The notes beneath the pieces are model-generated. The model saw only the letters and a program-made list of their open reading frames with translations, was not told the DNA's origin and made no database searches. Position numbers and translations under genes: made by a program. Shown piece by piece: positions 58,609 to 64,000 of a DNA stretch of 64,000 bases. Source of the DNA: Heracleum sosnowskyi (Eukaryota; Streptophyta; Magnoliopsida; Apiales; Apiaceae); contig CM061244.1 in assembly GCA_030848705.1 (NCBI GenBank), positions 51,253,190-51,317,189 of the forward strand. The letters are read 5' to 3'. How positions within the stretch are numbered: position 1 is the stretch's first letter; every line of letters begins with the position of its first letter.

Positions 58609-60403
58609 ATGACAAGTGATGGTTCCATGGCAAGAAAGAGCTGTTTCAGCCTGGTAAAGAAGTTCTTCATTTCAGATACTGATATAAACCAACACAAGGT
58701 ATATGTTACCAGTTTCATTCTTTACCTGATTTCCGCTGATTCTTACACATAATATATCTACATTGGCAGAAACAAAGGAGACGGAGATGGCTGTTTGGAA
58801 TATTCAAGATCAAACTTGTACCTTCTATTCCAGCATCATCGCCAACAAGATATACGCAAGAGAAGAGTGATCAAAATTCCAATGTGGACATTTTAATGGC
58901 TGCTGCTGCAGCTGATGAAATTGTTGCAGACATTTATTATCAGCCCTCTGCTAGTACTTCGCTACATACTTGTCAAAGAGAAGACCAATGCCGAGAATTC
59001 TCAAGCATAAATTTTAAATACAATTCTCCTACATCAGCACTTCATCGGAGAAGGGAGATCAAAGAATTAGCTGCCACCAAAATCCAAATAGCCTTCAGGG
59101 GTTATCTAGTAAGTTTTTCATTTCCTGAGTCTCTATAGTAAGTAATATATGAAAATGAGTAGTCTCTACCCACGATGGAAGGAGTGTACTAAAGTATTAC
59201 TTCCCTTTTATAGGCATTGAAGGGAATAGTTAGGCTTCAAGCAACTATTAGAGGCATACTTGTTCGACGACAAGCTATTACGACACTTGAAAGACTGCAA
59301 TCGATAGTAAATATACAGTCACAGGTACGTGCGAAAAGAAGGCACATGTTGGATGGCTCATCTCGTTCACTGGGAAACAAAGAAGTCATGGATTTTAAGG
59401 TATATGTGAACAAAATGGACTCCTTCAATGTAACACTTCATGGAGGAGATATAACTTGTTAAGTACAATTTTATGAGCAGAATAATTGTATAAAAACTAC
59501 TTTGAATAAATTTGTAGGTTGATTTGAACAATCGGAGAAGGTGGGATGACAGTCTTCTAACCAAACAAGAGGAGAAGGTGGGATGACAATAATAACATGA
59601 TTTTTTGCAACTTGCTACATTATAAAATGTTTCATATTAGAAGCTTTCGGTTATTTAATTTACAACTAAAAATACTTAAAATTTGACAGTAACAATTTTT
59701 TAGAAAGGTTCCACTTCATACTGTCATAAGCTTTTCTCCAGTTCTCCGTTCTTCACAAATGCCAGTATGTGATACTTGTGTATATTTGTAATATGGAAAG
59801 GGGTCAAATTTTCTTTTAAGTTATCATTCAGTTTTTTAACTCGGAGATACAAATTTTCAGAGGTCAGCAGAACTAGAACAGAACAAAATAGATGGAAGGT
59901 GGCGATTCTGGTTAGAAAAATGGGTGGATACTAGGATACCTAAAAGAGAAGATCTACATAACTTAGTATCGGTTGTCTCAAATAGGGAAAGAATTGAAGA
60001 TGACAAACTTGGAGTAAAACTAGTCAAGCCGCGGAATCTACATAAACAATGCCACTATGAAGAATCAGGATTGCCAGCAACAAGATCATTTCATCGTGGA
60101 AAGCAACAGTCTATTGGAAAGATATATTCTGCTGGGGGAGGATCTCCTGTTGTTCCCACTTACATGGCTGCTACAGAATCTGCTAAGGCGAAAGTTAGAT
60201 CGATGAGTACACCAAGACTAAGGCCTATGTGTTTTGATTCCAATCCTAAAACAATTTCTCCTTACAACCACAAGCTATCCCCTATATCTTCTATTAAAAG
60301 TGAGGTAACAACAACAAGCATGCTTACTAGATTTAGCAATGGCTATTCACGGAGATCTCCGCGCCTTAAAGAGCCTATAAAATCTAACAGAAATTCCAAG
60401 TAA
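58609..60403 (+). CDS. IQD family calmodulin-binding protein, five exons, intact
   Basis: Exons 58609-58698, 58770-59108, 59214-59399, 59518-59577, 59861-60403; all introns GT-AG and phase 0. Length 405 codons from 58609, or 399 from the second in-frame ATG at 58627, which has the better context (TCCATGGC) and gives the usual IQD opening MARKSCFSLVKKFF; I prefer 58627. The IQ67 region (IQIAFRGYL, LKGIVRLQATIRG, RRQAITTLERLQ) is split by an intron exactly after GYL, the hallmark of the family. C-terminally, YMAATESAKAKVRSMSTPR is the DUF4005 motif. IQD proteins bind calmodulin and associate with microtubules, membranes or nucleus as scaffolds. The start lies only about 50 bp from the Helitron end at 58560, so that insertion abuts or has replaced the proximal promoter. 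Confidence 0.92.
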
Positions 60404-62114
60404 TCGATTGAGCATGTAGTACATTGTTCTTTCCTTACTGTTTCATAATCATATTCATGATTTTATTGACAATTTTTATGTGTGCTCATATTTTTATACT
60501 GTTGATGTAATTATTTTAATGCTTAAATTTGTGGTGCGGTTTTCAAGGATAATGCAATTAATCAATTTAAGAACATTCAAGTTGTTAACTTGATCTGAAT
60601 GAACTATCAAGTGTACTTGTACATTGTACCTACACAGTACACCCTCAGTGTTTGAAGGATATGTTTAAGCAGTAGTTGTTCTTACTTTTGAACTAACAGT
60701 AGCATTGTTTCAATGATTTCGTGTTTTATTCATTAAATTTTAATACAAATAAAATAAGGATTGTATTGGTAAAATAAGGATATTTAAGTAATGACTAGCA
60801 GCAATATCAACCTATCTTTAATGCCAATAATGCCAGGTTTAGTAAGCATAACCTCTCTGAAATAATTTATAGAATTTATGTGCTGCCGAAGAATGATAAA
60901 CATTAAAATTACACCAATACCGTTTACAATCCACTAGAATACATAATATATTAGCTGGAAAACTTGTGTACAGAAGATTGTTCCAGGTAGCCATATTGCA
61001 GGAAAATCAGTTCCATTGCAGTCAGAGCATCATGTTGAACGCTGAAGCAGAGATGAACAGTTATCGTATAAGTTCATACGCTGTCTGGCCAAACTGAAGT
61101 GCCATTTAAATAGTAGTTATGTTTACTAAATAATTTGAATTCCACATTATTGGCAGAGGCAGAGCCAATAAGCAGCAGGGTTACTGTTGGAATATCCTGG
61201 ATTTCCACTTTCCAGATATATTCATCAGAGGTACTAGTAGATAGGCAAAATGAGTAGAGAAATATTTGGTTTCACGTGCAAGATTAGGTATTTATATTTC
61301 TTGTAATTGAGCTTCAAAAAAACTTGGTAGAATAAGAGAGAAACTTGTATATATAAAAATGATCTTTGACAGATCAGCATAGCTAAATATGGAAGCAACT
61401 TGGTATAATACTAATGAATGTAAAACCGTATATGAATCAATAATCAAGCCTCTCTTTTCTTATTATAAAGTGGAGTTAATACAATAATACATTCTTAGAA
61501 AGTTCTCTCCTTAGTCTCCTTTTCCAACCCCTTCTAATGTGGGGGTTGGGGGTATTTATAGGGATAGTCTAATTGGGCTTATTTCTAATTGGGCCTATTA
61601 CAAAGTGGGCCTATATACAAACTAATATTTAAGTCTTGTTTGAGAAGTGGGCTATGACCCAACATTTGTCCCCCCTATATCTTTTAGATTAGCTGGTCCC
61701 TGAAATATAAGTCAGAAATGAATAGTAGAACAAATTAATGGTAAAAGAAAAGAAAAGAAAAGAAGAAGAAAAATAAGGGAATGAAATATTTTTAATTGTT
61801 TTCCTGTGTTTTTCTCCCTTTTGTTTTGTTTTTTTCTTTGTCTTCTTTTTTTTTTTCTTTTTTTATTTTTATTTTATTTTATTTTTGCCACCTGTACGGA
61901 ACCCGGAGTTTGGCTGTGGCGTTTCGACTTCCCTTACCTTGGGTAGCGTTTCCTTTCTTTGTAGTGGTTGGGGAGGCTGTTTTGTTCACCGTCATCCCTT
62001 CTCTCGTACAGGTACACCCCCTTTTCCTCTCGTTTTTCATACTTTAGTACTCTCTCTCCCTCTCTCTTTGTTTTTTAATTGTCCTACCTTCCGTCATCAC
62101 TAGTATTCTACGCC
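60404..62114. other. Intergenic between IQD gene and transposon-type gene
   Basis: Holds the IQD 3' end. TGTTGGAATATCC near 61185 resembles an LTR start, but no partner was found. (AAAAG)n lies at about 61743-61770 and a long T-rich pyrimidine tract at about 61800-61890, which may be the promoter/leader of the next gene. Confidence 0.45.
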
Positions 62115-63985
62115 ATGTCTGTTCCATCCAATTCGTCTGAGGCCACCGTTAGTCAAGATCCTCACATAAACTTATCGGTGGATCAAACTCTCGATCCCCT
62201 TTTCGATTTGAATCATTTAGATCTTCCTGATGCCGAAACTGGCTCGGGGTTTAGTTTTTCTGAGGACGAGGGGAGAGAAGAGACTCACGAGTCACCTCCT
62301 TTGAGTCCCGGTACTGTAACTGAGCGCGAGAGGCTGGTTGCGGAAGCCCTCGCCTCTGGTCATCTAGAATTTAATGATAACGCTAGTCTTAACATGTCCA
62401 GTATTTACTCAAATCCCTCGCTGCGAGTGGATATAGATAAGAATTGGGTCGACCTGTCTGTGGGGGGCTATCGCTGTGAGATCCCCAACCCCGACGACCG
62501 GATATGGGTTATGCCTGAATATGGGATGCATGGCATACCTTTAATCCATTTCGATTATGGGTTGCGTCTTCCTTTGCATCCCTTTTTCTTGTGTATGTGC
62601 GAGGCTATTGGGTGTGGGGTGGCCCAAATGACCCCGAATGCCATCGCGCAGATAAGCGGCTTCATAGCTCGCTGTGCCGAGGTCAATAGGTTGCCGTCCT
62701 TGAATTTGTTCTTTTCTATTTACAGTATTCATTATACCCGTGGTCAGATTTATTTTTATAAGAGGGCTGGGGTTCGTCTTGTTAATGTGAAGTCATCGAA
62801 CCATGGCTGGCATGGTCGATGGTTGTTCTGGTATGGGAAGGATCTGGAATTCGTGCCATCTTGCCGAGCTGTGCCTAAGGAGACCATTGACCTTTTAAAT
62901 GGTCTTAGTAAATACGACGCCGTCTTTCTGAGGACTTTCTTAGGGTCTTGGTCGCCCTATGACTGGTCGCAGTTAAAGGATGAGCCGTTTTTAGGGGGTC
63001 ACAACCGTAAGGCACTTTAGTTGTGAGTTAACTTTTATTATCTTTGTCTTCTAGGCTTATTACTAACCTTACTCTCTTTGTGCCGTGGTGTTTCAGTTTC
63101 AGGTCAATCTCTGAGGCAAGTGCTAGACGGAGGCTTAAAGGAAGAAATAGATAAGGCATTGGAGTTACTTGCTAAGAGGCCTCGTTCTCAAACGTCGCGG
63201 GGTAACCAGGAGTCGAATCATGGTGGGGGTGGCTCTGGAACAGGTGTCGGTCGAACCATGCCCTTGGGGTCTGTGCCGATCGTGGAAATCAACGAGGATG
63301 CCAGCGTAGATCAGGGCACGAGTACTGAACTGGTGCCCCGCGACCGCAAGAGGGCGCGCGTCGATGTGGGAAACGATGTCGCTGAGAAGGTCACTGTTAG
63401 GCGAGGGCAGGAGTTGTTGAAGCCTGGAGTCACAAAGTCGATAACGTTTACCGGACTGCGAGGTGGTGAACGACCTGCCATTTTGCAACCCGAAGCCGCC
63501 GTGGAACCAGCTCGCTTCGAGGTTCAGCCTTTCGAACGGTGGACGGCGGGCCCGCACGTGCCACTACGGGTATGTTTCGTTTGAGTTTTATTGTATTATC
63601 TTATGATCCAGTCGTATTGTTATGTTGATCATATCCCCCATTTGGCAGGTTTTTGAAGCTTTCAACCTGCCTCAGGATTTTAGTTCCTACGTGGACCGCT
63701 CTCGGACTGATGTCGCTGATCGGTGCCTGACGCGCGCAGGGCGGGTATCTTTTTGTTTTCCTTGCAACTTTAATACGTTTTATTTATTACTTTGTCGTGA
63801 TATCGTGATCATCGTACTCCTTCACCTTGATTTTAGTTCCTTGCCGACATGAAGCATATCGTCCAAGAGTATCGGGCTGATGTGGACGGTCAATGGCGAT
63901 CTGAGTCCCTGCGTGAGATGGCCGTGATAAAAGAGCAGCGAGCTGCAGCAGAAAAGCGAGCTTCTGACGCTGAGGTACGTGTGTA
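62115..63985 (+). CDS. 'Putative gypsy type transposon' (Transposase_28-like) gene, 3' part outside window
   Basis: ATG at 62115 (GCCATGTC) opens MSVPSNSSEATVSQDPH; an earlier in-frame codon at 62079 is not preferred. Exon 1 (to about 63000) has an acidic leader, then a domain with FDYGLRLPLHPFFLCMCEAI and LFFSIYSIHYTRGQIYFYKR, as in the plant family called putative gypsy type transposon. Later exons: about 63103-63570 (Gly/Arg-rich linker with DRKRARVD), 63650-63750 (VFEAFNLPQDFSSYVDRSR), 63839-63975 (charged, coiled-coil start, donor GAG|GTACGT). The first splice junction is unresolved: the obvious GTAAGG donor at 63008 does not keep frame with the next open frame, while a weak GT at 62998 does. 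The codon-rich, GC-richer sequence stands out from its surroundings. Role unknown; usually transposon-derived. Confidence 0.7.
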
Positions 63986-64000
63986 GGAGCTATCTACTGA

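Overview
The window is nuclear DNA of a flowering plant, most likely a dicot and possibly an asterid (the asterid guess rests only on the look of the retroelement third ORF and is an inference). The evidence is spliceosomal introns, Ty1/copia retroelements primed by initiator tRNA-Met, a RepHel/RPA Helitron, Stowaway, MULE-like and hAT-like MITEs, an IQD gene and a lipid-transfer-type gene. Most of the 64 kb is transposable-element sequence nested in transposable-element sequence; only two ordinary host genes are convincing.

Layout. (1) 1-12167: copia element A, cut by the left window edge. It has LTRs, a gag without its start, a pol broken in integrase, a long intact third ORF of 1482 codons in the position of the env-like ORF of Sireviruses, a polypurine tract and a 3' LTR. 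(2) 12168-43841: a large Helitron on the + strand. It holds a multi-exon RepHel gene (HUH Rep plus PIF1-type helicase) with triplicated symmetric exons near its 5' end, two RPA70-like genes, a repeat-rich tail, and a hairpin followed by CTAG. Its left end was not found. (3) 30501-43673: copia element B, the same family as A, inserted into the Helitron tail with a perfect 5-bp target duplication (CCAAC). (4) 43842-50827: MITEs, including a MULE-like element with a Stowaway inside it, a fragment of another copia element on the minus strand, a secreted lipid-transfer/AAI-type gene (46976-47335, minus) and a hAT-like MITE with an 8-bp duplication. (5) 50828-58560: two further Helitron 3' ends on the minus strand, a GC-richer block that looks like mitochondrial DNA, tRNA-like boxes, a second MULE-like element with a nested Stowaway, and a compound microsatellite. 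(6) 58609-60403: an intact five-exon IQD (calmodulin-binding) gene. (7) 62115-63985: a multi-exon gene of the 'putative gypsy type transposon' class that runs off the right edge.

How the parts relate. In each copia element, gag and pol lie in different frames and both are separated from the third ORF by a roughly 540-bp spacer. A 9-bp motif, TCAACGAAA, and its reverse complement recur in the LTRs, the spacer and all three reading frames, often as facing pairs. The Helitron carries the Rep, helicase and single-strand-binding protein genes expected for rolling-circle transposition. Its Rep frame is broken by two C-to-T-type stops and two frameshifts, while the catalytic motifs remain. All observations come from reading the sequence and the supplied translations; no database search was run.
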